From the NCBI GenBank assembly GCA_951217055.1, contig OX578284.1, positions 48,652,177 through 48,716,176 of the forward strand: a DNA stretch of 64,000 nt, read 5' to 3'. Of the stretch, positions 11,046 through 23,340 are shown piece by piece (the first letter of the stretch is position 1; every line of letters starts with the position of its first letter). The notes below the pieces were generated by a model, which saw nothing but the letters and a program-made list of their open reading frames with translations, ran no database searches and was not told the DNA's origin. Position numbers and translations under genes: made by a program. The DNA is from Gerris lacustris (Eukaryota; Arthropoda; Insecta; Hemiptera; Gerridae).

Positions 11046-12299
11046 TCTAGTCAAAGTAATTGTTATTCAAAAACAATACAGGGAGTAACAATCTAAAGAA
11101 ATACCATAACTGCAATACAATTAAACTAAGCTTAGGTTGCCTTCATAAGGAAACCTGTTAAAAGTTGGATTCATATTTTTTAAATGTTGTAAGGTTGTTG
11201 AATATTTTCGTGTAAATTCTGTAACAGAACGCGACTTGTGGCTCTACTGTCAGAGAGCTCTTTAAAAACAAATAAATTAATAAATATTTACATATATTTA
11301 ACTTACCATTCCAAATTTTAAGATTTATTCTTTTTTATTTCACACTCAAAAACGTACTTTTAGTACTACTTTATCTTAAATAACATTAGTACAATGAACT
11401 GATGTCAGATTCAGGATTGGTCTTCAATTCTTTGTAACAATTTATGTTTTAAAAAAAAATGAAATGGTTTTGTAAGTTGGCGGAGAAATTTCTTTACAAT
11501 ATCTCTAGGCCATTTTTCCGACCTATGATTTGACTCACAAAAGAAGATTTTTCCCTTTTTCAAAAAAATAAGTATTATTGTAGGAGTTTTCTCATTTTTC
11601 TTTTGTAAGGTTGACAAAGAATCAAAGGGATGAAATAATATTATTTCGTTCGTTCAATAAACGATTTTCTATTTTCTATTGTAATATATTTTTTCGGCAG
11701 ATGCGTTTTTCAGCCTGAAGTCCCTTCCTTTCTCCTCGAGATTCAGTTATATTGGATGTCTATCGAGAATTGTGACAGTCCCGGTTTTATTTTACTGTCA
11801 TCTTTCCACCTCTTCGTATTAAATATTTTAGGGTTGACAGGTTCAGAAGAAGCTGGGGAAAAAAAGAGTAGAGAATGTTACTTGAAGAACGGCTATTGGG
11901 TCTATCTCATTCAACTACTTTTGATTTTGTTTCAAAATGGCCTCTCAATCTTTTATCTACAAGATGGAACTCCATAACATTTTTCATGAAGGAAATGTTT
12001 CTACATTTTCCCTTTCCTTAACATTTTAAGAATTGTTATTTACTTTTGATTTTCTTTTCTTTCTTTATGAGACAAAAATAGTAAAATGGATAAATAAAGT
12101 AACAATAAGCAAAATCACCGATATTATCTCCTACTGCTTCAATATTTCATTCTGATAATGTTTAGATGGGTCCTTGGGTAGTTCATTGCTGTCGAATGCA
12201 CCTCTATTTAATTAAGGTAGTCACTCAACAACTATCGGGCAACTCCTTTTCTGAGTTTACATGTTACCATTTTCCTTGCCAAACTGTAGTGATAATCGC
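11046..12299. other. AT-rich intergenic DNA
   Basis: Only short ORFs without motifs (11411-11617 minus, 11756-11977 plus). No RNA gene or repeat structure recognised. Confidence 0.55.
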
Positions 12300-12410
12300 T
12301 TGAGTTGCTAGCGACGATCGCTTAGCGATTGTTGCCGCCTGCTCCAGGAGCAGTCATAATCGCAGTCGCTAGCGTCATAATCGCAGACGCTAACATAGAC
12401 CGTCGTTAGA
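12300..12410. repeat. GC-richer palindromic patch
   Basis: GCTAGCGACGATCGC near 12308 is mirrored by GCAGTCGCTAGC near 12362, with CTGCTCCAGGAGCAG between. CATAATCGCAGnCGCTA is then repeated directly. This may be the remnant of an inverted-repeat element; too short to classify. Confidence 0.5.
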
Positions 12411-12892
12411 GTTGCTCTGAGCTAAATATATACCAATAAATACAACAATAAATACAGTAACTAATAAAACAAAATAGTATAACATGCTAATTAATAACAA
12501 CTTATAACAAAGATAATAAATTTGACTATAATAAATAACCAACAAATAGATATCAGAAGTATGAATTAATGGATTAACAATACTTTGAACAATATATAGA
12601 TATTCTAAAGTATATATAGAAAGGCTCAAATTTGTCATTATACACATCCATATACAAAAAATAAGTACATACAAATAACAGCATATATAGATCTGTGGAA
12701 TCCCATGCATTACTCGAAATAAAAATAAATGAATTAATTAAAAAAAACAAAAAAACAATGAATATGGTAAACAATATTACCTATCCCAATAATAAATGAA
12801 CAAGGGTCCATAGAATATAAGAAATACATAAAAAAAAATTAAAACTGCTATTCATACTCAGTGACAATGAGATGTCTATATTTCCAAGCACT
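12411..12892. other. AT-rich intergenic DNA
   Basis: AT-rich; the 106-codon minus ORF at 12390-12710 is compositionally biased (I/L/Y) and without motifs, so it is not called a gene. Confidence 0.6.
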
Positions 12893-13690
12893 TCACAAGT
12901 AGTTCACTAATTTACTCCAATCTCCTGAATTAAGGTACCTCAAATATTCATCAAAACTTAACACCTCTTTGGAAAGATGCTGAATCCTATATTCTTTAAG
13001 GACCGGACATCTTGCTATAAAGTGGAACCCGGTTTCCTCTTCATCAGTATTACACAGTTTACATTTATGGCCATTGTTCAGTATCCAGGGTTTGTAATTT
13101 AAATACAAGACATCACCTCGGGCTTTAAAAATCCAACTTACGAAAGAAGCACTGTGATCAGCGGAGAAATAGGATTTAGTTAAGGGGGGTAGATTTATAT
13201 ATGTGTAATGGTACTTGGAATTGTGGACCTGTAGTAGTGATTTACTTGAATAAAAAACTTTAATTAGATCGACTGCTTTACATATCTTTGAAGGCGACAG
13301 TTCCAAGATCTGGTCGGAATTAAACAGTTCTAGTTTATACTTGGTGTTTAAATCTTTTAGAGCTTTGTACCAATAAATATCATATTTAAGCACTTGATCG
13401 GTTAGAAAGAGAGGCAGCCTGGATTGATTCGTGGACAGTACTTTTGAAATGTATTTCAAGTGCAATTTCAAAGTGTGGCAAAATATGGATGGAAGCCGTG
13501 TCTCTAGGTGAATCATGTAGTTCGGCGATGTTTGAGGAAAGGAAAATATATTCTTAATGAAATAGGTAAGAAGCGACTCTACCTTGTTTGACTCTTGCCA
13601 TCCCCAAACTTGAGCCCCATAACACATAATGGCTTTAGATACAGCTTGAAATACTTTCAACTTGGCACTATAAGGCACATCATTTCGTCC
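12893..13690 (-). pseudogene. Non-LTR retrotransposon ORF2, C-terminal fragment
   Basis: An open frame of about 261 codons begins after an in-frame stop near 13690. It matches the end of a LINE ORF2: VFQAVSKAIMCYGAQVWGW is the typical block just after the reverse transcriptase thumb, followed by the conserved-length connector. A terminal CKLCNTDEEETGFHFIARC gives the C-x2-C-x8-H-x4-C knuckle of Jockey/R1-type elements. The reverse transcriptase and endonuclease domains are absent, so this is a 5'-truncated copy. It is the longest open retroelement fragment in the window, with no stops in the surviving part, suggesting recent insertion. No ATG is present at the frame start. Confidence 0.8.
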
Positions 13691-14540
13691 TTAGCATAAA
13701 CATAATATAATGTAATATATATGATACATAGATTAAAATAAATGATTAAATTACCTGAATACGATAGAAAACACAAGACAATTCTTGTAGCATTTGAAAA
13801 GAAATTTAATTTGCTTATATTCGATATGAGTACTAATCTAGCAGAATTATAAAATCTAATAAAACCATGATAATGGTAGTTGTTTCACACCGTTTAGAAC
13901 ATTGCATATAGTTTTCGACTTCCCCACCGGTTTCTCGAAGTTGTAGAAATTTCGTAGAGAAAGGACAATAACTCGCGCTAAGAGCTCTTGATTTCACTTG
14001 TTCCCGCCTGTTTCTTCAAATGGGAGCCCGCTTTCCAGAACAGTCTAAAGAAACACATTCTGTACACCTTCTTTAGATTGTTATTCCCCTCTGTTTTTTT
14101 TATAAGGGGAGTCTGTAATTTTTATAAGGGGAGTGACAATCAAAATAAGTGCCAAAGTCCCAACTAACTACTTATATTTTCAAAGCTTTTACGACTTAAA
14201 CTAACAGTAAAAAATGGGGGTAGACTAGAGCTATAGAAGGATTAAGGAACCAAAGGTAAGGGATATGAAGTGAAGATCCAAGGCAGAACCCGGTATACGG
14301 TTAGGTATTATATTATTTTTCTCAATTTTACAGTAACTAAATCATACCTTAAAACTAACAAAAGTACATCGTTTTATAAAACATTTTTACTTTTTTTTAT
14401 AGGTTTTACAAGAGAAGAGTTTTACAAAGCCAATATACCCCTTCTCTATTATAATTAGGTATTAAGCTTTCTTGTTCGTATGTACAGACAGTTTAAGATT
14501 TTAGGGGCTACTACGCTAGCGTAGTTCTGCAGTTGGTTAG
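13691..14540. other. Intergenic DNA with dispersed-repeat fragments
   Basis: 13960-14150 contains a TTTCTTCAAATGGGAG block also found near 61055, and the inverted form of the 10275-10340 repeat. No gene recognised. The 62-codon ORF at 14270 has no motif. Confidence 0.55.
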
Positions 14541-14609
14541 TGAGGTATGTCGGGCTTTTTATCAATCGAAATGAGCTTTAAATTACAAAATACATTACGT
14601 AAAACTAAA

Positions 14610-15235
14610 AAAAATACACTGCCAATTAGTGTGGCACATAGCTTCCTCGCATCCTATCATGTACTTTATTGTTATATTAACATTAAAGTTTTATTACTTT
14701 ATTGTTATATTGTTTATTGTGTAAGAACAATTAACATTTTTTAGCGATCTTTAACACTTTATAGGGGTGTCGCTGTAGGTTTTACTAAAAAATTGTATTT
14801 TTTAGGTTTTACTAAATATATACTCATTGAATAGATAAGGTTTAATTTGTTTCCCGACCGAAAATTCAAATTTTAAATTTGAAGTTCACGTTTACGCGAG
14901 CGTTGTGCGTTGTGCGTGAACGCTTGAACGGATAATGTTGTCCAACGAACTTGACCTGAGCATTGGTAAAATAAACATGTCTACCAAATTTCATCAAAAT
15001 CGGGCAACATTTACTCAAGTTATCGTCGCACGTTTCACGATTCGCGGACACACAGACCGACAGACAGACAGACAGACAGACAGACAGTTAGACAGACAGA
15101 CAGACACGGAACCAAAAATGTTCCCTGACGTCTGAAACGGATTTCTGTCTTGGAATTTTTAAAATCGGAGGCATAAAACTTTTTTGTTCTCAAAAGTGAA
15201 CACAAATTCCGTTACCTTCGGTAAGCTCGGAAGCA
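14610..15235 (+). repeat. Dispersed repeat family A1 with (GACA)n core
   Basis: The order of blocks is GCCAATTAGTGTGGCACATA, TTTTTTAGCGATCTTTAACA, TCACGTTTACGCGAGCGTTG, ACCAAATTTCATCAAAATCG and CAAGTTATCGTCGCACG. An (ACAG/GACA)n tract follows at 15053-15103, then AACCAAAAATGTTCCCTGA and TTCCGTTACCTTCGGTAAGC. A near-identical inverted copy is 20740-21350. Related shorter members lie at 32115-32420 and 47440-47720. No coding capacity. Confidence 0.8.
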
Positions 15236-16531
15236 AAAACTTTAAAACAATTATTTCACAAATTAATAAATCATCCTAAACAACAACCCTACATCTAAAT
15301 TTATAATTAATCTGCTTAACTTTAACCTGGATTCATAACATATTAATTATCTGTTTAAATTATAAAATTAATTCAATTCTTCACTAATTATCACGAGAGA
15401 GAAAATAATTTACGAATAAAAAAAAATCACAAATTAAACAAAGATGGTGAAAATTCGAGTTTAAACTTGAAGTAGAATTTTTCTTCTACTTTGTTTCTTT
15501 TTCTTCTCTAATTGAGAAAATTATACTTCCAAGTTCCATCTCCGTAATTTAATAATATTAAAAAAAATAGTAAGTGGGAGTTAGGATGTTTATTTTTATC
15601 AAGAAATTTAAGTTTAAGAAATTGTTCGAAAAATGTGTAGGAAGTATTATACTGTTATAACTTTTTTAAATTTAACTTAAAAACTTGTTAGTTCTTTTTG
15701 AATATAATTAATATATTTCCATTAAGTTTATTTTTATATTTTAGTAAAACAAGATTTTTGAAGTAGAATATAAGGTAAGCAGTTAGATTATTTTTAAATT
15801 TAATAAATAAATTATAAGGCTAAAAGGAATTATGACCTACTATCTAATTTTCATTAAAATTGGACGATTAGTTTATAATATTGTTGGTTCGCAAAAATTG
15901 AGAGCGTCAGACTGACCCAGATACGGAACCAAAAATGTTCCCTGATGTCTGAAACAGATTTCTGTCAAGACATTTTTGAAAGCAGGGACATATAGTTATT
16001 TATGTAACTGGCAGCAAATGGAATATTACTGACGTGTGATTAAGGTAGCCTCCGAGCCGGAGGCGAAGACAGTGCTTTACCAAATTGATTCCTTTTGGCA
16101 GAAAAGTCTCCTTTGCTGCCTTGATGCATTCATTTAGATAAAACAAATAGAAGCTTAGGCAGTCATATGAATACATTAATAATATAACATTGCTTTAATT
16201 AATAATCAAACAAGTATAAAACTAAATTAAAACTAAACACAAACAAAAACAGATATTAATAATGTCATATAATTACAAGATAAAAAAAACTTTTTATATA
16301 CTACGTTTTTAAATTTTCTGTCATAAATTATAAATTTGAAACACGTCAAAATGAAGATCGAAAATATGGGATATGTCAAAACAAATAAAATAACTTGCGG
16401 ATTTTTTTCGAACTAACTTTCCATACAGCAAAATTTGCTGAAAACGAATTAAATTCTGCTGATAGATGGCTAAAAGTATTAAAATAATGCATTGCCATCG
16501 TGTTCTGAGCTATTTAAAAGTTTCAAATGTC
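15236..16531. other. AT-rich intergenic DNA
   Basis: AT-rich. A fragment of the A family (GGTTCGCAAAAATTGAG, AACCAAAAATGTTCCCTGA) lies at 15885-15990. No gene. Confidence 0.55.
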
Positions 16532-16902
16532 GGTCATGGACACCTTAGCGTGGCCCGCTCTTAGACGTCCGTTTTAGAGGCTTTTTCGGGGGCGTGTATC
16601 TTTTTTCCTATTCACTTTAAAAAAAAAATGTTTTCCCTTTACGCAAGGCCTACAAAAAAGGTCTTTTGCGTCGGACCGCTTTTTCGCCCTACTTTTACTT
16701 TTTCTCTCTACTTTTTGAGTCAGGGATGAAAAGACCTGTTTTAGTCCCTCTAAACTAATTCAAAATCATAACTTCTTTTCCCTACTGGAGATAAATATTT
16801 TTTTTGTTTTTTTTTAAAGTGAATAGTAAAAAAGATACACGCCCCCGAAAAAGCCTCTAAAACGGACGTCTAAGAGCGGGCCACGCTAAGGTGTCCATGA
16901 CC
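16532..16902. mobile_element. MITE with ~90-bp terminal inverted repeats
   Basis: GGTCATGGACACCTTAGCGT at 16532 is the exact reverse complement of the right end at 16883-16902. The arms continue through GAGGCTTTTTCGGGGGCGTG with hardly any mismatch. The 371-bp unit has no ORF. Its interior (16685-16795, TTTAGTCCCTCTAAACTAAT) recurs inverted at 39590-39707, so the family has at least one other trace in the window. High arm identity points to recent activity. The superfamily is not assigned because no target duplication is evident. Confidence 0.85.
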
Positions 16903-18168
16903 ACTTTTTCTGCCTGGGCAGGAAAATATTTTTCTGTTTTTAACATTTTAAAATCAGCGAAATAGGTCTCTCCAGCCTAAACAGTTAAGTAATGTTTGAT
17001 TTTGCTGCCGTGAGTAGATATTTTCGTTCTTCTGGACGATCACATAGCTTCCGTTAGTTTCGGTAAGCTTGAAAGCTAAATCCGTAACCCTTTATAATAA
17101 GCAAATAGAATTTAATTTAATAATATAGTAGTAAAATTTAATTTATTTATATGATCATTAAAGAATATTAATTTGTTAGAAGAATATTAACACTTCCTTT
17201 AGAATTGGAAATAACTTTAGACTTTTTAAAATTAATATTAATCTCATGATAATTAGTGGAGGAAAGGAAAATTTTACCATTTGAATGGAACCATTATTAA
17301 AAGTTTAGAAGTCCGACTTAGTTGGAGAAAAAGGCGATGAAAAGTCATAACTCATTTTCTTAAAAATAATTACTTAAAGAAAGTTTAGTTTTTGGAAAAT
17401 CCTGGGGAAATGAATTAGAAATTTAATATAACTTGAAAAGTTAAAGAAAACTGCAGATTATCGTAATCAACAATCTGAATGTAGTTTTTAAAATATTATA
17501 GGAAAATTGAAATTATAAGTTATCCCCGTTTAATATTAATTTTATACAGGATGAGGTCGGTTTTAATCAAATAAATACAAAAGTATCGTAAATCTCTTTT
17601 TGCAAGAAAATATTATCTAAATTTCTTTAAATATACCCTAAATCGACCCAGACAAGAAGAATTTATTTAATAGTGGGGGGAGGGGGGGGGGGGGGGGGGG
17701 GTAGTGGAATTACCATAATCCTCCATTGTTTTCCGCCTTTTGAAGTCTAACGATTTGCTTCCACGACTGGAAGTATCAACAGGGATGTGGAGTTGGAGTA
17801 GCGTGATGTAAACTTTAAGTAACTTGTTTTTCTGCAACTTAGGTTGTACTTAAATTTTCCGGGTTTTACCTCAGTCCTATTAATCCTTTCCCAGGTTATA
17901 TAATCTGATGATAAAGTCTTCAAGCGACGATGGAAATCAGGATGAATTTGTTGCGTCTTCTCTGGCTTTCTGCTTAACGAAGGAACTAACCAGAGGTTTT
18001 TAGATCTGTGAAAGGGTCTGACGAAAATAGTTCTCCGGTTTTTTCATAATTTTATTTCATAAGGTTTTCCTTACCGTTTTGGTAAATGTTTAGATAATTA
18101 GAACTAAAATAACTATTGTAACTATAGTATAGTTATATTAGTTGTTGTAATTATAATAATAAATAGTC
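16903..18168. other. AT-rich intergenic DNA with a poly-G tract
   Basis: A GGTAAGCTTGAAAGC-type A-family end lies near 17070. A run of about 23 G bases (broken once) sits at 17676-17701. No gene. Confidence 0.55.
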
Positions 18169-18455
18169 TGTGGCGTCCAGTACCAGTATAAATAGCCCAT
18201 GGAGGGCTCAGTGGCGTCCAGTATAAACAGCCCATGGAGGGCTCAGTGGCGTCCAGTATAAACAGCCCATGGAGGGCTCAGTGGCTTCCAGTATAAACAG
18301 CCCATGGAGGGCTCAGTGGCTTCAAGTATAAACAGCCCATGGAGAGCTCAGTGGCTTCCAGTATAAACAGCCCATGGAGGGCTCAGTGGCTTCCAGTATG
18401 AGCAGCCCATGGATGGCTCAGTGAATTCCAGTATAAACAGCCCATGGAGGGCTCA
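18169..18455 (+). repeat. 35-bp minisatellite, about 8 copies
   Basis: The unit begins GTGGCGTCCAGTATAAACAG and ends CCCATGGAGGGCTCA. The copies differ by single substitutions (GGCGTCC or GGCTTCC; GGAGGG, GGAGAG or GGATGG). Each unit carries the inverted pair AGCCC-ATGGA-GGGCT, so a transcript would form a series of small hairpins. Confidence 0.9.
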
Positions 18456-19942
18456 TGCCTTCTGAAGGACTTACGTAAATATATATGTAATAGATGAAAT
18501 GGATACCATGTCATTCCTCAAGCTGTATATACATATACATATATGTGGACATTCAAAACTGGATAGAAGACACTTCACAACTAGCTCCCTATTTATATCG
18601 CAATGCTTAGTATGCAGAGACTAATTTTATTTTAATACTCGTAATAAAGTAAATGCACAAATTAAATATAATAATCAAAACTAAAATTAATTAATAACTA
18701 AATAAATGCAATATAATAAATATAAACATAATTTCAACTAACGTTAAAATTAAGTACAATATTTCTTCCGGTCTCACCGAAGGTAACGGAAGCTATGTGA
18801 TCGTCCTGAAGAACTAAAAGATTTTATGTCTCCGATTTCAAAAATTCCAAAATCCGTTTCTGACATCAGGGAACATTTTTGGTTCCGTTTCTGTCTCTCA
18901 AATTGGCAGCCTATTTAATTTACATTAGTAGCCCATATTTTTAGAAAAGACTAGATACATTTGATTAGATGATTTGTTTTTTGTTTGTTTTATTCTCCTG
19001 TAGTTTGGTAACACTGATTGCCCTCGATAGGTTAGAATGTTCTCTCGTAGTGCGATGAGAAAACTGTGGGCTGAGAAAGTTCTGTGATTAAGTTGAGTGA
19101 ATGAGTTGATTGGGATCTTTAGCAAGGATTCTGAGATACCGAACATTATAGTGAATTCTGCTAATGACTGCTTTTGAGGCCAACATTAACTCCCCAGACG
19201 AACCTCAGTTCAAAGTTCTGCCTGAACTTTTCGAGGAGCAATTGTCAAAGTGGATAGTTCAACTTTTCTGGTTTCACCAATCTGCCTCAAGATCGATCAA
19301 TTTTACCCCATCATCTTCTTTTTCAGTGGGGTAGCGTAGACTCCCACTCCTCCCAGGGCCTTTGTTCTTCTCACACAACCTACCGTTTCTGTTGATTTAT
19401 CTTTATATTTTTTAAAAACCCATTTTTTTTATACTTTACAATTTGCAATAGCCCAGTTAAATACATAAGATTCCAGCAGTCAATAGGTATAATCCTCAAC
19501 ATAATCCTAATCGTAAAAAAAGTTCCCAAAAAAATGAATCCCAAGGTCAATGAAAAATTTCAACATTTTTATATGTTCCCTTCAATAAACTATAGCTACA
19601 AGTTTAACATATTTAAAGTTTTTAGCTATTTTGAAAGTCACTTATATTGACATGCTGGATGACGATTGAGTCAGTAACAAAAATGCTAACTTTTCAATTA
19701 TCCCCTTTTGATAAAGGCTTAATATTAAGGGCTCAAGTTTTTAGTGTCCTAAGCTACTTTAGCTTAATCTTTGCTTCAAACTTCAAAAGCCCATCTTAAG
19801 AGGAAAACAGAGATATAAGGGTGAGAAAACCCGGGTGAATTGGTTTAAGTAAGATGCATGCTTACTGGAACTTGGGATTGCGGCCCCGCCTTGCGCTCAA
19901 GTTATCTGTACCTAACTGAGTTGAGGACTACTTATCGGAGAT
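18456..19942. other. Intergenic DNA with an A-family fragment
   Basis: 18775-18905 is the terminal part of family A (CCGAAGGTAACGGAAGCTAT, then CATTTTTGGTTCCGTTTCTG) without the tetranucleotide expansion. The remainder shows no gene or recognisable element. Confidence 0.55.
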
Positions 19943-20290
19943 GTACTGCTGAACGAAAGAGAGAGATAAAAGTAAATACTGAGAAGGAAAGAAGTACTAT
20001 GAAAGAGAACGTAATTCTTTTCTAATACTAAACGAATGAGAGAGAGGAGAAGTACTGCTAAACGAAAGAGAGAGATAAAAGTAAATACTGATAAGGAAAG
20101 AAATCCTATGAAAGAGAACATAATTCTTTTCTAATACTAAACGAATGAGAGAAAGGAGAAGTACTGCTAAACGAAAGAGAGAGATAAAAGTAAGTACTGA
20201 TAAGGAAAGAAATACTACGAAAAAGAACGTAATTCTTTTCTAATACTAAACGAATGAGAGAGAGGAGAAGTACTGCTAAACGAAAGATAA
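19943..20290 (+). repeat. 109-bp minisatellite, about 3.2 copies
   Basis: Unit starts (GTACTGCTnAACGAAAGAG) lie at 19943, 20052, 20161 and 20270, a constant 109-bp period. The units also contain AACGTAATTCTTTTCTAATA. The apparent minus-strand ORFs across it are translations of the repeat and not genes. Confidence 0.9.
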
Positions 20291-20739
20291 TATTAAATAT
20301 AATTCGCTTAGAGAGCCTTTTTTTTACCAAATCACATTGTAACAGAAATCAGTTAAATTCCCAAAACGAAAATATTAATAAACCTAAAGGTGGGTTCATA
20401 GCTAGCGGATACGTAATTGCGGAAGCCCGAAGGGATTCATCTATGGCAACTCTTTTGCGGCGCCGCAGAAAGTTGGTTCCAAACCATCTTTTTTTGCGGT
20501 GCCGCTTTAAAACCTGTATGAAACCTTCACTTCGTCCTCTTCTTATTTCCTTCCTGTTTTTATGTTAAAATTGTTTTATTATAATATATTTGTATCTGTT
20601 CATTTTTTGTTCCTGCATTATTTTTATTATAATCTGTGTTTTATCTGTGTTTAATCTACGTTTTTTATCTTTTTCTGTGTATTATGTCCATGTTTTTTAT
20701 ATCTGTGCATATTATATTTGTTCCTACATTATTGCTTCC

Positions 20740-20863
20740 GAGCTTACCGAAGGTAACGGAAGTATTGTGTTCACTTTTGAGAACAAAAAAGTTTTATGCC
20801 TCCGATTTTAAAAATTCCAAAACAGAAATCCGTTTCAGACATCAGGGAACATTTTTGGTTCCG

Positions 20864-20911
<48 letters not shown>

Positions 20912-21350
20912 GGTCTGTGTGTCCGCGAATCGTGAAACGTGCGACGATAACTTGAGTAAATGTAGCCGGATTTTGATGAAATTTGGTAGACATGTTTATT
21001 TTACCAATGCTCAGGTCGAGTTCGTTGGACAACATTATCCGTTCAAGCGTTCACGCGCAACGCTCGCGTAAACATGAACTTCAAATTTAAAATTGGAATT
21101 TTCGGTCGGGAAAAAAATTAAACCTTATCTATTCAATGAGACGAACATTTTTTTCAAATACAATTTTTTAGTAAAACCTACAGCGACACCCCTATAAAGT
21201 GTTAAAGATCGCTAAAAAATGTTAATTGTTCTTACACAATAAACAATATAACAATAAAGTAATAAAACTTGAATGTTAATATAACAATAAAGTACATGAT
21301 AGGATGCGAGAAAGCTATGTGCCACACTAATTGGCAGTGTATTTTTATTA
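20740..21350 (-). repeat. Family A1 copy, inverted relative to 14610-15235
   Basis: This is the reverse complement of the 14.6-15.2 kb copy over its whole length, with a (CTGT)n tract at 20866-20911. Divergence is low: most 20-base blocks are identical. The spurious ORFs here are translations of the repeat. Confidence 0.8.
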
Positions 21351-21439
21351 TATACCTATTTCTTATTTATATAATAATAAAAGTCCTTATCTATAATCTT
21401 ATTATATAGGTTTTTTTTAAGCAAGAGAACTAAATTCAA

Positions 21440-22070
21440 GTTGAAAAAATCGGTCCGAGACAACTCAGACAAACTTTCTCATATACGAGTTTATAATTAC
21501 TTAACCCAGTATTTTCCATTTATTAGTTTTCAAATGTACATTTAAATATTATTGAACATTTCATCAAAATTATCATAAAAATAACTTCTCCCGGGCGGGG
21601 AATCGAACCCGGGCTCTCTCCGTCCGCGTTTTAAGCTAATTTCTCAGGAACTAGATTTTTCCCGGGAAAACGGCTTATATCGTTGGATTCGTATTCAAAT
21701 GGACTACATTATAGAATTTTTTAATCAAAATCGTCGGAACCGTTTTCGAGAAATAATTTTTTTCATGTTTTTTCAGAGTTTTTGAGGGGTAGCGCCCCCA
21801 AATTTAGAGCTAAAATTCATTTCTCGATTTCGCCTTGGGGTATGATTTTTCTGAACATGTATGCCAAATTTCGTCAAAATCGGCCCAGTAGTTTAGGCTC
21901 CAGGCGTCTGCACAGATGACAGACGACAGATGACAGACGACAGACAGACATTTTTTAAAAACCACTTTTTTGGACTCAGGGGACCTTAAAACGGGTAAAT
22001 CCATCAAAATCTCAAAATCGAATTTTTGCACCATCACAATACTTTCTCTTTATATGAGAAAGTAAAAACA
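21440..22070 (-). repeat. Family B copy
   Basis: Reverse-complement copy of the 10427 and 41026 units. It includes the box-B-like GGAATCGAACC (minus strand, near 21599-21610), TTTTCCCGGGAAAACGGC, GAGGGGTAGCGCCCCCAAA and the terminal ACTTTCTC/GAGAAAGT hairpin at 22041-22063. Confidence 0.8.
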
Positions 22071-22224
22071 ATGTTATAATTGCCTTTGTTTATAACCTGG
22101 CCGACCGAAACTCGAGGGGAGGGAAACAACGACTCCGTCCTCCGTCTCGACGGTTCTCCGAATATATATTGTTATCTATATAGCCCTCCGCAAATACGTA
22201 TCCGCTAGCTGTGAACCCACCTTA

Positions 22225-22699
22225 ATGCTATTCGAACGAATACAAATCTGACATTTTCATTAATCCCACAAATGCACTGGCTAAATATTTATTCATAATA
22301 GAGGTTCTAAAAATAAACCTCATTCATACATTGTGATCCAGAAGGAGGTGATTAGTTGTTTAATTAACGTTCGTAATGAAGTCAAATAAACATTAGGGAT
22401 AATTCATACTATGGTTACAGTAAATTAATATCTATTAAATTATTAATGGGATTGACATAAATTACTAATTTTGTAACTTAAATCCAAGAGCACTAGTTGA
22501 TTAAAAGAGAAATAGTGCGGCGCATACAGCTTCTTCGTGCCCTATTATTGGGCGAAATATTATTCCTATTATAGGCCACTAGGTGTGCAATGCAGTTGTC
22601 TGCTTGCAATATTGAGCTGAGCGTGCATTTTAATATTTAACAATAAACATTTTTATTTATATACAGCTGAAATCAGATAAAAAATAGTAATATTTCTAA
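22225..22699. other. AT-rich intergenic DNA
   Basis: No gene or repeat recognised. Confidence 0.5.
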
Positions 22700-23340
22700 T
22701 TTTTAATTAAAAAGATTTTTGCTTCTGAGCTTAACGAAGGTAACGGAAGCTATGTGATCGTTTGAAGAACTAAAATTTTTAGGTCTCCGATTTCAAAAAT
22801 TGCAAGACAGAAATCCGTTTCAGACACATCAGGGATCATTTTTGGTTCCGGGTCTGTCTGTCGTTCTGTCTGTCGGTCTGTCTGTCCTTCAATTTTTGCG
22901 AACCAATGTATCTTAAAAACTAAACGTCCAATTTTATTGAAATTTTGGTGGTAGGTCATGAGTAGCCCATTGTTGGTCCCATATAAGTTTTAACCTTCGG
23001 CGCTCATTTGTTTCTCTTTCACATGCGCACAAACATACATTAATTTACATCTATAGCTTATTCAAAAGTACTTATCTGATTTGTATGAAACTTTTATAGT
23101 TTATCGAAAGTAGCCTGCAGATAGCCCCAGATTACTTTGAACCGTCTGCGCTCTTTGACTTTTGCTTAATTGATACTTAAATTCAAGTATAAAATCAAAA
23201 CAATTTTAACAGATTAATTATAACGGAGGAAACAATTAAACAATAATGGCTTGTAAATGCATAAAATATAAAATTATTAATGTACGTGATAGGATGCGAG
23301 GAAGCTATGTGCCATACCTACGAATTGGCAGTCTATTTTC
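22700..23340 (+). repeat. Family A2 copy
   Basis: Starts GCTTAACGAAGGTAACGGAA and contains a short TCTG/TCGG tract (22855-22890). It then has TTTTATTGAAATTTTGGTGG and GATTTGTATGAAACTTTTAT, and ends GATAGGATGCGAGGAAGCTA with the GTGCCA and AATTGGCAG words. The block order matches 7470-7935 and 44670-45130. Confidence 0.75.

Larger units (their letters stand above)
20387..22224. mobile_element. Composite element bounded by 28-bp inverted repeats
   Basis: AAGGTGGGTTCATAGCTAGC plus GGATACGTA (20387-20415) is mirrored by TACGTATCCGCTAGCTGTGA plus ACCCACCTT (22197-22224), with one mismatch. The subterminal regions contain GCGGCGCCGCAG and TTGCGGTGCCGC words. The middle is occupied by an inverted copy of family A1 (20740-21350) and an inverted copy of family B (21440-22070). 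Both appear to have inserted into an older non-autonomous DNA transposon. Confidence 0.7.

Noticed and set aside
12390..12710. 106-codon minus-strand ORF resembling a membrane protein
   Set aside because: Hydrophobic only because the DNA is AT-rich; no start context, neighbours or conserved pattern.
20254..20568. 104-codon plus-strand ORF
   Set aside because: It runs from the 109-bp minisatellite into the end of the composite transposon and has no motif.
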